Below, piece by piece: positions 23,911 to 36,607 of a stretch of DNA of 64,000 bases (position 1 is its first letter; every line of letters begins with the position of its first letter). The notes beneath the pieces were generated by a model. It saw only the letters and a program-made list of their open reading frames with translations, did not search any database and was not told where the DNA came from. The DNA comes from Nageia nagi (taxonomy: Eukaryota; Pinophyta), in contig JBITNC010000001.1 in assembly GCA_050084985.1 (NCBI GenBank), forward strand, positions 58,032,001-58,096,000, in the 5' to 3' direction. A program made the translations under genes and the position numbers.

Positions 23911-24079
23911 ATGCTCGATGGGATGCAAGCTAAATTCCATATTTAGCGAATGTAGTTAGGCATGATAGCCTCATCTGGTGGGCTATAAATTAAATCCTTT
24001 AATATTATAAGGTTATTTTAACCTTATTGGTGACTTTACTATCAACCAATCAATATTTTAAACACTAGCACCTCCAAAA

Positions 24080-25690
24080 CATAGATTAACTAAAAGTAGT
24101 ACTAGAAATTTCTTTAGATAGCCTACATTTCAAGAGCTATCAATTCCTTATAGGAGGACTAGGAAAAATATTTCTCAGGTTGTATCTACTTTGGTCCCCT
24201 TAAAGGAAATTTCACTATCATTTGTATTTGACTTAGTCCCCAAAAATCCTTTATCTCCTACCCATTCTCCAAGTATGGCTCAATTAGCAGATTTTCCTAC
24301 CTAGAATAATAGTCATCCTTTGGTTATTTTTGCTAATTCACCTCTTATACCTCAAGTAGCTTTCAAAGTTTTTCCTAAGTATGATGGGTCTAAAAAGATG
24401 CCATATGAACATTATCAAGATGTATATTTATTGGCTTCAAGCTTTGATATTACTAATAAAACTGTGATGACCAGGTTACTATCACACTCTTTTGAAGGTG
24501 AAGCAGCTAAGTGGTTTAGAACTCTTACCCTCTAATCTATAAATTCATGGGGAGAGTTATGTTAGACTTTAATTAAAAGATTTTCCATAGATGGTGATGA
24601 TAGCATGTTCCTTAGCCTCATAGTATGTATCAAAAGACATCCTCATGAATCCATTGATGATTTCAATATTAGATTTGAAAGAATATGGAAGTCCATACAG
24701 TAAGGATTAGACCAACAAATGCACAAGCTTTGGTGTATTATAGGAAACCTTTTATTCCTAACCTCAATATGCTTATTGTTAAGAGATACATTTCCCCATG
24801 TTTATAAATAGAAAAAACCATAGAACATACCCTAGTGTCCTCTGGTAAAATGCAACCTAGAATAATCATGCCCTTATTTCTAAATTTACCTTCTAAACAA
24901 GCTCCACAAATAAATCACCCTAGAATTCTCACCTCACCACCTCCTCCCAAACCTATTGTCCAAAATCAATTACCATCATTACTTACTTTTGCATCCACAA
25001 GTACTATTATTGAACCTAAATCTCAAGAAGAGGAAAGAATAAGGTAGTTGGAGGTAACTATCAGGAACCTAACCAATAAGCTCACTCTATAAGAAAGATA
25101 GAATCATGATTTTAATTATAGAAGATATGATAATAAATATCAATCAATATTTCAACCCAAGGTCAACCAAATAGAATATGCAAACCTTATAAAATAATTA
25201 AAAATTCTATTATAACTAATTCTACAGATAGTGTTGCTTCAAGCATTATGAAATGGTGTCCACCATGTTTAGCTCCTCATTTTCCAAATTCATATGTAGT
25301 GTATCAACATCAGTACTTTGGCTTATATTTTGACCAGATGGTAGAACCTACATTAGTCTTACTACTAATCTAACAATGGTGAACTTTTGGCTTTCAAGAT
25401 ATGTTGGAGAACAAGCAAATTATGTTCAAACTAGAGCAACTTCTCTAGCAGTTTCATAGCAATGTCAAGCCACTTAGCAATATCAAGCATCCACTCAAGT
25501 ACAACCTAAACCTAAGAAAGATAAGGTTCCCTTGGCTCAACCTTAGAACCAACATCATTACATTCCATTTAATCCAAGTACTATTCAATCAAATCTAGAT
25601 ACTAATACCCCAAGTGAAATAAACCTACTGCAACTAGAAAAGAAGTCCCAAAGAAAGAAAGACCCAACACATTGAGATATCCTTTCATTA
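24080..25690 (+). pseudogene. Tat-B gag
   Basis: The readable N-terminal part starts around TKSSTRNFFR near 24,095. The Gag core lies at 24,320-24,700: FKVFPKYDGSKKMPYEHYQD, EGEAAKWFRTL, SINSWGELC and RHPHESIDDFNIRFERIWKS. The C-terminal part is Pro- and Gln-rich and strongly decayed. The Y-D-G-S, AKWF, W-x-E-L and H-E-S-x-DDF blocks are shared with Tat-C. It would form the particle shell. Confidence 0.8.
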
Positions 25691-25738
25691 TGATTATCAT
25701 AAATAAAAGGCTACTCAACATTTTAAATGCATTAACTA

Positions 25739-26330
25739 GTGGAACCAAGTAATTCCATCCCATATGCTCCATACAATATTATGGAAGAATTAAAGAAAAT
25801 TCCTTCTAGGATGACTATGTTTGATGCATTAAAGATACTAGGTCAATTAGATATTTTGCAAGAAGCTTTGAAGTTAATAAATAGTAAAAAAAGGGTAAAT
25901 GAAGAGAATTCTATCTATACCATGTCTAAAGTTGTCCCTCTAGATCCAATAGGTATAACGATACCCCCACCTTTCTATTTATCTCTGAGACTAGAAGGCT
26001 GGGTAGTGCACAATTGTATGATTAATACTGGAGCTGCAATGATTGTGATCTCTAAAGTTGTTGCAGATGAAATGAAGCTATATATTACAAGACGTATTGA
26101 TGGTGTCATACAATTATATTCTTCCTTAGTAAATATAGTTGGTATTGTTAAGGATTTCAAATAACTTTGAATGCCTTCCTTAATATTCATATTATCTAAG
26201 ATGTTATTGTAGTTGATCTTCCACCTTTATTAGGAATATGTCTTTTCAAAGAATTTATTACTAAATTGGGAGGATGCCTAGCCTTAGAATATGGTCATAT
26301 TCTTCTTCCTTTCTAAAATAAATAGGTAAA
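25739..26330 (+). pseudogene. Tat-B aspartic protease
   Basis: An open stretch of 141 codons (25,739-26,164) contains RMTMFDALKILGQLDILQEA and, at about residues 88-105, GWVVHNCMINTGAAMIVISK. The active-site triad D-T-G is N-T-G here, a G-to-A change that inactivates it; Tat-A keeps DSGA and Tat-C reads DIGA. Shifted pieces after 26,164 continue with NAFLNIHII and VVDLPPLLGI, the hydrophobic end of retropepsins. Confidence 0.82.
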
Positions 26331-26334
26331 ATTT

Positions 26335-26985
26335 TTGAATAAAGGTACCAAAATTGTCCATCTCAAAAGGATCACTGAACAAAACTGTATGAATGATCTA
26401 CAACTAGTGGAAGTATTTGAAAGTGACACACTAAAGGAATCACTACTAACAACTAAAGTTCTTTTAATAAATGATATGAATTATCAAGTCATAGATGCTA
26501 GAATGGGAAATTATTATTTATATGAGAAAAATTATCCAATCTCAGTCACTATTGATAAAGAACATGAGATATGGACAATGTAGTTTGATGGTTCCTGATG
26601 TAGACATGGATGTGGAGCTAGAGTGGTCTTCAAATCTCCTAAGAGAACTACCAAAAGATTCTCTTTATGATTCACATGGACTTGTACAAATAATGTTATT
26701 GAGTATGAAGCCTTTTATTTATAGTTATCTAAAGTAATTAGTATAGGCATTAGATGCCTGAATGTCCATGGTGATTCTAAATTGGTCATTAAGTAGGTCA
26801 AAAATCAAATCAGTGCAAAACATCATTATTTGAAGAACTACAAGAATAGAGTGTGGGATTTATTGAAGTCATTTCTAGCTACCAATTTTATATCTATTCT
26901 TAGAAGACACAACCAAATAGCTAATGCACTTACTGTAACAGGGGTACATTATAATCCTACTCATTATAAAAGAGAAGCTCTTGGA
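26335..26985 (+). pseudogene. Tat-B linker and extra RNase H (between protease and RT)
   Basis: After an acidic linker (VFESDTLKESLLTTKVLL) the frame from 26,567 reads EIWTM*FDGS*CRHGCGARV, then FTWTCTNNVIEYEAFYL, NVHGDSKLVIK, AKHHYLKNYKNRVWDLL and LRRHNQIANALT. First Asp (FDG), Glu (EYEA) and second Asp (GDS) are in place; the late ADAL reads ANAL. The TNN-x2-EYEA and GDS-x-LV blocks are those of the archaeal-type RNase H found as a second RNase H in plant Tat elements. Here it precedes RT rather than following the Ty3 RNase H. It would cut the RNA strand of RNA/DNA hybrids. Confidence 0.85.
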
Positions 26986-27299
26986 GTCAAAGTTTAGTGT
27001 AGGCCTTCAGTACCTGATGCTGCAAACTTCTAACAAGTATTCGACTCTAATGAGCATATTATGAACTTCCTCATGGATGAAGTAGTGGATCACACTTTTG
27101 TTACTTAGGAAATGTTTGATTATTTCTAAGAATTAGATGTAATTCAACTCAAAAATAATGTTATACCAAAAGAATTACTCTCTTTTGAAAGACTGTTTGA
27201 TTCAAAAGATGTCCTAAAGGCTAAGTCCTCAATCATCCTGAAGGAGAATTATGTTGAGATGGAAGTAGAACTCAAGAAGTATATAAAAATTGGTTTAGA

Positions 27300-28270
27300 G
27301 TCTTGTAATACAAAAAAGGCTATTATGTCTCAAATTTAACATAAGTTTTCCCAAGTAATTGCTTGGACTTATGATAATCTTAAGACATATGACAAAAATG
27401 TCATCCAACACATAATTGAACTTGAACCAGAGGTCAAACCATATAGGCAAAAATAAAGATTAGTAAACCCAAAAATAGAGTAAGCTATGAAAAAAGAGTT
27501 CATCAAGCTTCTTGATTCAAAAATTATTTATCCTATCAAACATTCTTCTTGGGTTACAAATCTAGTTCCTATTTGAAAGAAAAGTGGAGAAATTAGACTC
27601 TATGTTGATTTCAGAAATTTGAATAAAGTGTCTCTTAAAGATAATTATTCTCTCCCTCCTATGGAGTAGATGCTACATACAGTAGCTAGAGCTTGCTATT
27701 TTTCAATGATTGATGGTTACTCAAAATTTAACCAAATATAGGTGAAAGATGAAGATCAATTCAAAATAGCATTTACAACTAAATGGGGGATATTTGCTTT
27801 TCAAAGAATGCCATTTGGTCTTTCTAATGCAGGAGCTACATTTCAAAGAGCCATGGATCATGCATTTGGTGAGATAATAAATAAGATTATGCTGATCTAT
27901 CTAGATGATATCATAGTCTTCTGTAGAAGTAGAAGTGATCACTTGGAACATCTAAGAGAGGTCTTTAAAAGATGCATGAAGTTTGGCATTTCAATGAATC
28001 CTTAAAAATCAATTTTTATGGTCAACCAAGGAAAGTTACTTGGCCACATTATCTCAAAAGAGGGACTAGCATTTGATCCAAATAGAATAAAAGCTATAAA
28101 AGCATTGCCACTTCCCTCTAACAAGAAGACCTTGCAATCATTCCTTGGTCAAATTAATTTTGTTAGAAAATTTATCAATAATTTTTTAGAGATTGTATCT
28201 CCAATCACCTCAATGATAAAGAAAGATGTATTTTCTTGGTCATATGAAGTAAAATTTACCTTCAAATAAA
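27300..28270 (+). pseudogene. Tat-B reverse transcriptase
   Basis: Blocks in order: DSKIIYPIKHSSWVTNLVP, SGEIRLYVDFRNLNKVS, FSMIDGYSKFNQI, FAFQRMPFGLSNAGATFQR, IYLDDIIVF (YLDD at 27,898-27,909, intact), GKLLGHIISKEGLAFDPNRI and LQSFLGQINFVRKFI. Length and order equal a full Ty3 RT with thumb. Stops within it are TAG, TAA or TGA at Gln or Trp positions (for example after ME- and after FNQI). Confidence 0.92.
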
Positions 28271-28700
28271 TAAAAAAGGTTATAACAGAAGCTCCCATGC
28301 TTAAAAATCCTAATATGTCAAAATATTTCATCATGTATGCACATGGAGCAGATAGGAGCATTGTTGCAATTCTAGCACAAAAGGATGACAATAATGAAGA
28401 ACATCCAATTGCCTTTCATAATCAAACACTACATCAACACTAGCAAAGGTACTCATTTATTAAAAATCAAGCGTTTTCTATAATGAAAGGGATTAAAAAA
28501 TTCAAGCATTATATCTCCCATAATAGAATCCTTGTATTTACTATCTATCTAGATGTAAGAAATTATATTATACAAGGAGATCTAGATGAAGGAAATACTG
28601 GTTAGATCACTAAAATAATAGAATATGACATAGAAATTAAGCCAACCAAGCTGATTAGAGGTAGGGCTCTCTATTAAAATATAGCTAAAGCTTCACATAT
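28271..28700 (+). pseudogene. Tat-B Ty3 RNase H
   Basis: KKVITEAPMLKNPNMSKYFI, MYAHGADRSIVAILAQKD, HPIAFHNQTLHQH*QRYSFI, FSIMKGIKKFKHYISHNRIL and FTIYLDVRNYIIQGDLDEG form the usual RNase H after RT. Classical Ty3 elements have D-x-S at the start; here A-H-G-A is seen. It continues in frame from RT and into integrase. Confidence 0.85.
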
Positions 28701-28739
28701 GATCACTCTTATAGAGGTTGAATAGCAACTCAATCAAGA

Positions 28740-29995
28740 AAGTGATTAGATTAAACAAATCATGATTTATTTCCAAACTGGTAGGTGCCTTGAAGCTCTA
28801 GATAGATTTCAAAGAAAGAGATTCAAGTTGCATGCCCATAATTTTATCATGATAGATGACCATCTATATAGAAAAAATTTTGATCAAACCCTACTTAGAT
28901 GTATAACTCAAGATGAATCCTATAGATTATTGTATGAATTTCATTATGGATTGTTTGGTAGGCATTACAGTGGACCAACTACAACAACAAAGGTATTACA
29001 AGCTGGATATTATTGGCCCACTATATTTCAAGATTCATTCAAGATTTCTTAGGAATGTGATAAGTGCAATAGATTTATGGGAAAGAGAAGACAAGCTGCA
29101 ATGCCTCTCAAACCTATGGTAGTTGAAGAACCCTTTCAATAATGGGGTATGGAATTCATTGGTATTATAAATCCAAATTCATTGGTAGGCCAAAAGTTTA
29201 TTTTGATTGCAACAAATTCCTTCACTAGATGGTCAAAGGCTATGCCATGTTAAAATGTAGATCAAGAAGTAGTGATAGAAATGATTAAAAGGATAATCAC
29301 CCCCTTTGGAATCCCATAGACTATTGTGTTAGACAATGGCCCGACATTTACTAGAGGTAATTTATCAAGCTTTGTAGCTCAATATAGAGTGCACTAGTTG
29401 TTCTCTTCAAACTATTACCTATAAGGTAACGGGTTAGCTGAATCAACTAACAAAAATTTAACCAAATTATAAAAATAATAATTGAAGGGAATCCCAAAAA
29501 ATGGCATACGCAATTAAACTTTACATTATGGGTAGATAAGATCAGTATAAAATCAATAATAAAGACATCCCCATATGTATTGGTATATGGTAAAAGACCT
29601 ATGTTGCCAATACACATGGAGTTACTATCATTGAAAATCTTGCAAGAAATGGAGAACCATCACTTTGAGCCACTACAATCCAAATATAGTCAGCTCCTAA
29701 AATTAGAGGAAGACTAGAATAAAGCATATGAGTCATTCTAGCATCATTAGTACATTATTAAGAAGTGGTTTGATAAGAAAAAATCTTCCCAAGTGAAGTT
29801 TGAACTAGGTGATATTGTCCTCAAATGGGATGAGGAAAGACCAAAGCCCCAAAGACACCAAAAATTTGATTCTCTTTGGAGTGGACCTTACATAATCACT
29901 CAAGCCATGCAAAGTAATGGATTCAAATTGTAAGATATTACTAGGTCTTGAGAATTACTTATTCCCATCAACAAGATCTATTTGAAATATTACCA
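28740..29995 (+). pseudogene. Tat-B integrase
   Basis: The zinc domain reads LLYEFHYGLFGRHYSGPTTT followed by ECDKCNRF (His, His, CX2C). The catalytic core has GMEFIGIINPN (the first Asp is Glu here; Tat-C keeps Asp), IVLDNGPTFTRGN (second Asp) and NGLAESTNKN (Glu). SPYVLVYGKRPMLPIHMELL and KKWFDKKKSSQVKFELGDIV mark the end of the core and the C-terminal domain, which finishes with the GPYIITQAMQSNGFKL block near 29,930. Insertion of cDNA would be its role. Confidence 0.9.
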
Positions 29996-30500
29996 GGTAA
30001 TGAGATGATCTTGTAGTACCGTAAAGCAATGTATATTGTAAATAGTTTTAAAAAGTTTTTACATGTTCTACATAGTTTTCAAAAAGTAGGTAGCCATTAA
30101 TGATCAACTTTAATTCAGCTTTATCAAGAGTTAATGTTGATGTACTACTTAGCTATCAATTGAATAAGGTAGCATTTAAGAAAATATTTTCTTGAATTTC
30201 ACAAACCATCACATAAATACCATAAATTAAGTCTGACATGCTTTGAAATTACTTATACAACCTATGCTAGCTTGATCTGTATAATGCATGGGTCTCAAGA
30301 TCCTTAAATAATAATTACCATTAATGGAAATCTTACCAACCTTGGATGAATAAAATTATCCCCATACCCTCTAGTTCAACACTTAGCTGATTTCAAGCAC
30401 ATAGGTTTCCAAAGCATTTAGAACTTATAGATTTTAGATCTAAGTTGTATTAAGAGATACAAAAGTTGTAATAACTAGCATTGCTTAGATTACTATTTTT
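29996..30500 (+). other. Integrase-ORF3 spacer of Tat-B
   Basis: AT-rich spacer between the last integrase block and the 3' ORF. The equivalent spacer in Tat-C is 44,595-45,180. No promoter or other element is recognised. Confidence 0.5.
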
Positions 30501-33500
30501 AAATGACAACCAGAGGTTTAAGGAAGGGTGTTGATATCATGGCAACTTCTTAGTCATCCTCTGTAGCTAAAATGGATCAAATTGACACTAACATTTTAAC
30601 TTTGTAGGAAGAATATCTTAAGAATGCCCTAGGAATAAATTAGTTTTATATGGGGTGTGATCAATCACATGGACACATGGAGAGTTGACCCCAATCACAT
30701 TCTTTTGTAATACAAGACACCCAAGGTGATTAAAAAGGGGAAGTCACTCGTTCATTCAAAAAAAGATGTCATGATTGACAAAGGCCTAGCTTATTATGTG
30801 CCCTATGAGTCATTTACTTGCCCTAAACTATTATACTCTTTAGCACACAGACATCACCAAAAGGGTTATCAAATAGGAATGTTCAAGAGCCTAAAAGAGG
30901 GAGATGTATCAGAACCAAAGTTTGAAATAGTATTAGATTACTCTCCTAATTCCATCATCCAAGCATTTGCTATTCCAATAGATTGGACTTTTCATATCAA
31001 GCAATAAATTAATTTAAAAAAGGAGAATAATGACTTTTATGTCAATTAAGATGAAATGTTGAGCTAGATTAGTGAAAAATATCAAGACAACATGAAGGCC
31101 AAACTCTTTCCAAGTTATCAGATAGCCCTTTTTAAAATAAAAAAGAATAGAGAAGTGTTGTAGGCACTAGAAATTATCTTGGGAAAGAAAACCCAAATTG
31201 AAGTAGATTAGGCCATGGTACGTATGACTTATAATATTACAGAGGCTCATGTCTACTATGATTTTTTTCTTACATTACTAATGAGATAAAGAGGTGTCTA
31301 TTTAAAATTGAGAAGTCATACTTTAGACACTCCTCATATCTTTGGTGGCTCTTTGCCCATCAAAATCTTGATAAACTTATAGAGGCAGAATTGCCAGTTG
31401 AGCTAATGAGTTCTAATGCTACACCAGTACCAATTGACCTAATGGTACAAATTTTAAGTAAGTTGCATGGATCCTACTACGAGTTTATGGACAAGTTATA
31501 TGTAACAATAGTAAAAATTTTAACAAAAAAACTCCCTAGTAGACTATGCAAAAATATAATGAGGGACCTACAAGGAGGAAACAAAATTGGTGATTGGTAC
31601 TTCTTAAGAAGCCACACTATGATAATCAGGTACGAGTATTTTGAGAAACTTTTTTTATTACCCAAATATGTAACCCCCCAATTGTACTCAATAGAAATTG
31701 GAAGATAGATTTGTGCTATAGAGAGCAAATATGGGTCTGAGGGTAATTTTAAGTCTATTATAGATATACCAGCTTCCACTAAAAATTTTACTCTTTAGGG
31801 TGTAAAGATAGTATAGCTCAATTCATTGTACAAAATTTCAAATTAGATATGGTGGAATCTCCATGGATGTATGATCTTTTAGGAGAAATAACCCAAGTAA
31901 TAAGGTCAAGCAAAAAATATCTAGCTTTTATTAATGATAGTAAGCTTCATATAGAATATTTTGTAAATAAAACTAAACAAGAAGCAGTACCATGATTGGG
32001 AGTTAATACCCTTGAATAAGGCTTGGATGGCCCTTGAAGGAATAAGGAATTATATAAACTATTAAAATAAGTGATAAGATTTTATCTTCAACCCAGAGGT
32101 CCTCACCCAGTTAGCAAATCATGGGTGGGGTCCCAATAAAATTTATTATTTTACAAAATTTAGATTTGAGTATACAACAAAAATTCACCACATAGAGAGT
32201 GAATTATTTAAAAAATTCAAATATGATAAGTACTAAGAGGCTAATTATGCCAAAGATCCTTTTCCAAATCCTCATTTTTAAGGAAAATCTATTGTAGGAG
32301 CAAGGTTAGTACAAGTAGGACAACCATCTAGCATGGTTGAGCTTCCAAAGAAGGGAGAGTAAGACCCTTCAGACACTACCACCTCTTCCCGAGAGCCTTT
32401 TCCAAAGAAGAAAAGAAAATACCAACCCTTACTTAGAAATAACAAATCCTAGAGAAAGAATATAATCCTACAAAAAATCCCCGCACCACTATGATAAGGT
32501 CACAGTCACAAACAACTATACCTTCACCTTCAAAGGCTATAGGATAAGTTCCAAAGGTGGTGGCAATAGAGGTAGAAATTTTTGATGCAAAATAATTAAG
32601 AGAGATCCAAGATGCAGATATTGGTGTTACAAAAGAAGCCTAGATGCAAGAACATACCTAAATTCAATAAGGTGGGGGAAGCATACCTGGAGCTGATGGA
32701 TCTATAGTACCTACACTTGGAGGAGGATCGAGAGATGATGATGAATCTAAAAAAAAAAAAAACTCTAGCCCAATGGATAAGACTAAGGACTAAGATAAGG
32801 TCATGGAAGAGGTAGAGCTAGAACCAGAAGTTCAACACTTAACACCTCCCTAACAGTCATAACTTATTCAACAAGTTGAGACACCTATTTTAGGTGGAAT
32901 TACTACTCCCCATTATTTGATTCCTATAGCCTCATAAGAGAAAATAAAATCAATTTTTTCTACATAAATTGTAGAGCCCATTGATTGAGCAACTTTTGTT
33001 AATAAGTCTTCTATGCTTCTTGAGCAACAATCAAGAATTTTGAGCAAGGTAACAGAAATGGGAGATATTAAAATAGCATAGATGCCTTTTAAAGAAGGAT
33101 AATTGGATATTACTCCTATGAATATAATAGATGTAAATATGCAAAGTGCACTAGTAATTGACTAGTCAAGATTCTTGGTAAATATTTCAATGGCAGCTGA
33201 TAAAAGTCTTCAAGCAATGGAGACTAAGATAGAAAAATTGAATAAGAAAATAGATCAGTATAAGAAAGATTGTTCCCTTAAAGACAAAATAGTAGCTAGG
33301 TTGTAGAATAAAAATAAATAATTGATTGCAAGGTTTAATAAGTAGAAATTAGAGTTTGACAAGAGCATAAAATAACAAAAGCTTAGCTAGATGTTGCAAA
33401 TCAAATAATACAAGATCTCAAAGCTCAATCCACAATCATTGATGCTTAGAAGGTCAAGTAGGTTTAAGCTAACCTAAAAAATATCATTACAACAAATAAA

Positions 33501-34300
33501 GTTTTATCTAATGATAATGCAAAATTGTTATTGCTCATGAAGAATTTCAAAAAATCCTTAGTGGAGCAAGTCAATGATAGAATGATAACATTATCATACT
33601 TGCAATTGTTAAAGGAAGAAACTATATAGGTGATAAAGGAGTTCCATATTCAAAATACTCTCCATAAGTTGGCTTGAGATACACCTAAGATAGTATTAGA
33701 AAGAATGCATGCCCATTTAGTAGTCTTGACTGAAAAAGACATAGCAACAATCTCTCCCAAATTAAAATAATTGTATCAAAGGAAGATCCAATATATTTGT
33801 GAACTCCAAAATTTGGTGTTTAGCATGGATATTAATAAGCATTAGCTCATAATAGAGCTAGGATTCATTAACAAATTCTTTAATTCTTTTATCTAGATGA
33901 AGGCTCCCAAATTATGGGAAGAATAAAATGTATTGGGTAGTGTTACCAGTTGGGTAGCCAATACCATTTAGTTCCTTGAACAATCTTATTTTGAGAAGCA
34001 AATCTCATATTTACAACAAATAAATGAGTTGCCTCAAGAAGTAACTACAAGATTTTTGCATGTTGGAATGCTAGACAATGTTTTGATAGGGTTTAAAGCT
34101 AATATAATGAAGATTAAGACATCCCCTATCTTATCATAGATTGACTATAAAGATCTCAGTGATCTAAATAAAAAGATGTAACCATTCCTTTCAATAGAGC
34201 TAATTGTAGTAGCTGAGACCTCTACCAAGTCTACTTCTAGACAAGCTACTCGAAGCAGAAATTAGAGGATTCTATTCTCTAATAGGTAGAGACCCCAAAG
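30501..34300 (+). pseudogene. Tat-B ORF3: unrecognised 3' ORF with coiled coil
   Basis: A start is likely at about 30,501-30,540 (MTTRGLRKG or the ATG at 30,537). Blocks shared with Tat-C are DKGLAYYVPYESFTCPKLLY, IVLDYSPNSIIQAFAIPIDW, LSKLHGSYYEFMDKL, YFEKLFLLPKYVTPQLYSIE and WMALEGIRNY...WGPNKIYYFTKF. The middle (about 32,330-32,940) is a charged, low-complexity linker with PFPKKKRKYQ. From about 33,190 a heptad-like Lys/Glu/Leu region (METKIEKLNKKIDQYKKD) suggests a coiled coil. The end holds APKLWEE and TSTKSTSRQATRSR. About 1,200 codons. I do not recognise a family; it is neither Gag nor a known envelope. Confidence 0.7.
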
Positions 34301-34314
34301 AGTCACCAGAAGAT

Positions 34315-36091
34315 TGTTTTCTTTCATAATTACACTTTGAATTAGGGTAATCCTAAATTATTCTTTATTCTCTATTTTTTTACTCTTTAGTGCCTAAGAG
34401 TTATGTATATAAGAGTGCCTAGGAGGCATATTATTCTCTTAGAGTCTTTGTGAGTTGTAAATTCTTGTATTCTTTCATTCTTATTAATCCCTCCTTGTCT
34501 CATTTCTTTCTCTTAGAGTATCAATTTTGTAAAGAAGACTACCCGAGAGTCATGTTATTTTCTTAAGAGTGCTCGAGAGAATTGTAAAGAATAGCCAAAA
34601 GTTATGTAAATAATAATGTTTGAGAGTTATATTTATTCCCTTAGAGTGTTTAGGAATTATTAACACAAGTGTCTAAGACTTGCATAAATTCAAAGCCAGA
34701 TCATCAATAGAGCCTATCGATTCTGGTAGATGATGTCATGATTTTTTACTAAAATTAGTGGGTCTCAAAAGAGCTAGATCATCAATAGAGCCCACCAATT
34801 TTGAGAGATGATATCATGATTTTTAGCTAAAATCAATAGGTCCTGAAAGAGCCAGATCATTAATAGAGCCTATTGATTCTAAGATATGATGTCATCATTT
34901 TTTACTAAAATTAGCAAGTCCTAGAAGAACCAAATCATAAATAGAGCCCACTAATTTTGAGAGATGACATCATGATTTTTGACTAAAATTAGCGGGTTCC
35001 AAAAGAGCTAGATCATCAACAAAGCCCAGATGAAAAACATAGAACCCATCAAGCAAAGGTAAGAGTAATGCATAAGAAGGAACACCTAGGTCCATTTTAT
35101 CTTAAGTGTTTGACCCCTAGGTCCCTGTTAATGTGTCAACACTAACTCATTTCCATATAATAATGGCCCTTTCTTATTGAACCAAGTTAACATAATGTCT
35201 ATCAACCACCATTACTCTGATTACTGACATCTACAATAGAGATCATAAAGATTGCAAAGAAGTAGATAGTAGCTAATAGAGCATTGTACCGAATCATACC
35301 CATCAATTTGCAATCAAATAATTACTCAGATAGCTACAGTGCTATCTCCAATTAGCTACAGAGGTGAAGAAGAAATAGTCAATGACATGTTAGAAGGATT
35401 GCAACTCTATGGACATGGTTGTTTAGAAATTGTAAATTCTCAGATAGTCATGTTGTTGGTACTTATTCACTATGTAATCTAACATAGTTATAGTATTTAT
35501 GTAAATAGTGTTATTTTAGTTGTTTCATTCAATGCAAGTAATTATGTATATTAATGAAATCCAACCACCCAAGAAGGGGAGGAAGTTGTATAAATATCTA
35601 ACTCTTAGAGATCAAAGGGATCGAATATTTTAACAAATTTGCCCAAATATGTAAGATCTATTCACATATAATAATATAAATAGATAATGCTTTGCCCTCT
35701 TGCAACAAAGTAGCTATTTATTGCTCTTATGGATGTTATGTGTGAAATGTTTTCTTCAAATTATGGCTATGTATTATGATTGTGAGACTCCAAGTGCAAG
35801 ATATTTTGCTATTCTTAATCTTAGCTATGGATTGCTACCTATGGTGCAATGCTCATGTTGTATATTTCTTATTTTAGCTCTTTTTATTTACTTGTCTCTT
35901 TCCTATAATTCTTTATCCTTTTATTCCTTTCCTATTACTTTTAACCTTGAATATAGATAGGAATTGGCCTATAAACTAGAGATCATGAGCGCATCCCCAC
36001 CACCTTCTACTCTTTCAAGGAACCTACCATTGTAGGCAGTGGAGAACATGACTAGACCAAACCCTTTGAGGTTATGCTATACTGATCAATA
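34315..36091 (+). repeat. Tat-B 3' LTR
   Basis: Begins TGTTTTCTTTCATAATTACA and ends ...ACTGATCAATA. It is co-linear with 22,099-23,889 including the four-unit 78 bp array (34,696-35,030). It differs at many positions, so the insertion is old. Confidence 0.92.
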
Positions 36092-36096
36092 GTATT

Positions 36097-36345
36097 AACC
36101 ATTGAGAAACTTGGTGTTAGATATAGAGACACTTGGTGTCATCATTAAAGAAACAAGTTGGCATAATCTTTATAAACATTAAATTTGGCATCAATTTTAA
36201 ACCATATGCCTAAGTAAATAAATTGTATGCATATGTTCATAAACCATATGTGCATATACAAATAAACCTTATATATATATGTATAAACTATGTGCATATA
36301 TGTATAAACCATGTGTGTATGTGTATAAAACTTTTGTATATATTA
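36097..36345. repeat. Diverged short tandem repeats next to Tat-B
   Basis: 36,110-36,200 holds diverged units of about 22-24 bp of the form CTTGGTGTCATCATTAAAGA and CTTGGTGTTAGATATAGAGA. One more unit (CTTGGCATCATTAATAGAGA) lies left of Tat-B at about 22,070, so Tat-B seems to have landed in the array. 36,196-36,345 has a second type, GCATATATGTATAAACCATG-like, about 20 bp, several units. Confidence 0.55.
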
Positions 36346-36607
36346 ATTCATGGATTCTTTCAATGTATTCATTTTGTGCATATCTTTTTATCATTCTAGT
36401 CCATGAAATAATGTTTGCATCATCCATTAGACTTACATGGTTGTATGCAAGTAGAACACATACAAAGGTTATGTTATTAGGGTTGGAAGGTTTTGTTGTT
36501 AGGCTTAGCTACCAAGTTCTTTATCAAACCAAAAAGTTAAAGGATATCCTTATTGCAACCATGAATTGCATATCCTCCAATCATTGCAATTGATGAAACT
36601 ATGTTTA
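36345..36607 (-). pseudogene. PPR pseudogene, 3' fragment
   Basis: On the minus strand, starting at the Tat-C junction, the frame reads NIVSSIAMIGGYAIHGCNKD and then IL*LF, matching the PPR block NVVSW-x-AMI-x-GYA-x-HG...AL-x-LF. AKPNNKTF, CSTCIQPCKSNG and a final KHYFMD then correspond to KPN-x2-TF, L-x-AC and the next repeat start. PPR proteins bind organelle RNA; this class of repeat (P-L-S type) is typical for RNA-editing factors. It continues, in frame, from the fragment at 61,075-61,283 once Tat-C and one GTTTA copy are removed. Several stops show that it is dead. Confidence 0.85.
36603..36607. repeat. Target site duplication of Tat-C (left)
   Basis: GTTTA, repeated perfectly at 61,075-61,079. 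Confidence 0.85.

Larger units (their letters stand above)
22099..36091 (+). mobile_element. Tat-B: 14 kb Tat/Ogre-like Ty3 retrotransposon
   Basis: Two direct LTRs (1,791 and 1,777 bp) flank, in order, gag, protease, an extra RNase H, RT, Ty3 RNase H, integrase and a long unrecognised ORF. The coding frames are collinear with Tat-C over their whole length. Stops are frequent but mostly explained by transitions. From about 27.5 to 29.4 kb, RT through integrase can be read in one frame apart from stop codons. No nested insertion was found, so it serves as the reference copy for the family. Confidence 0.93.
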
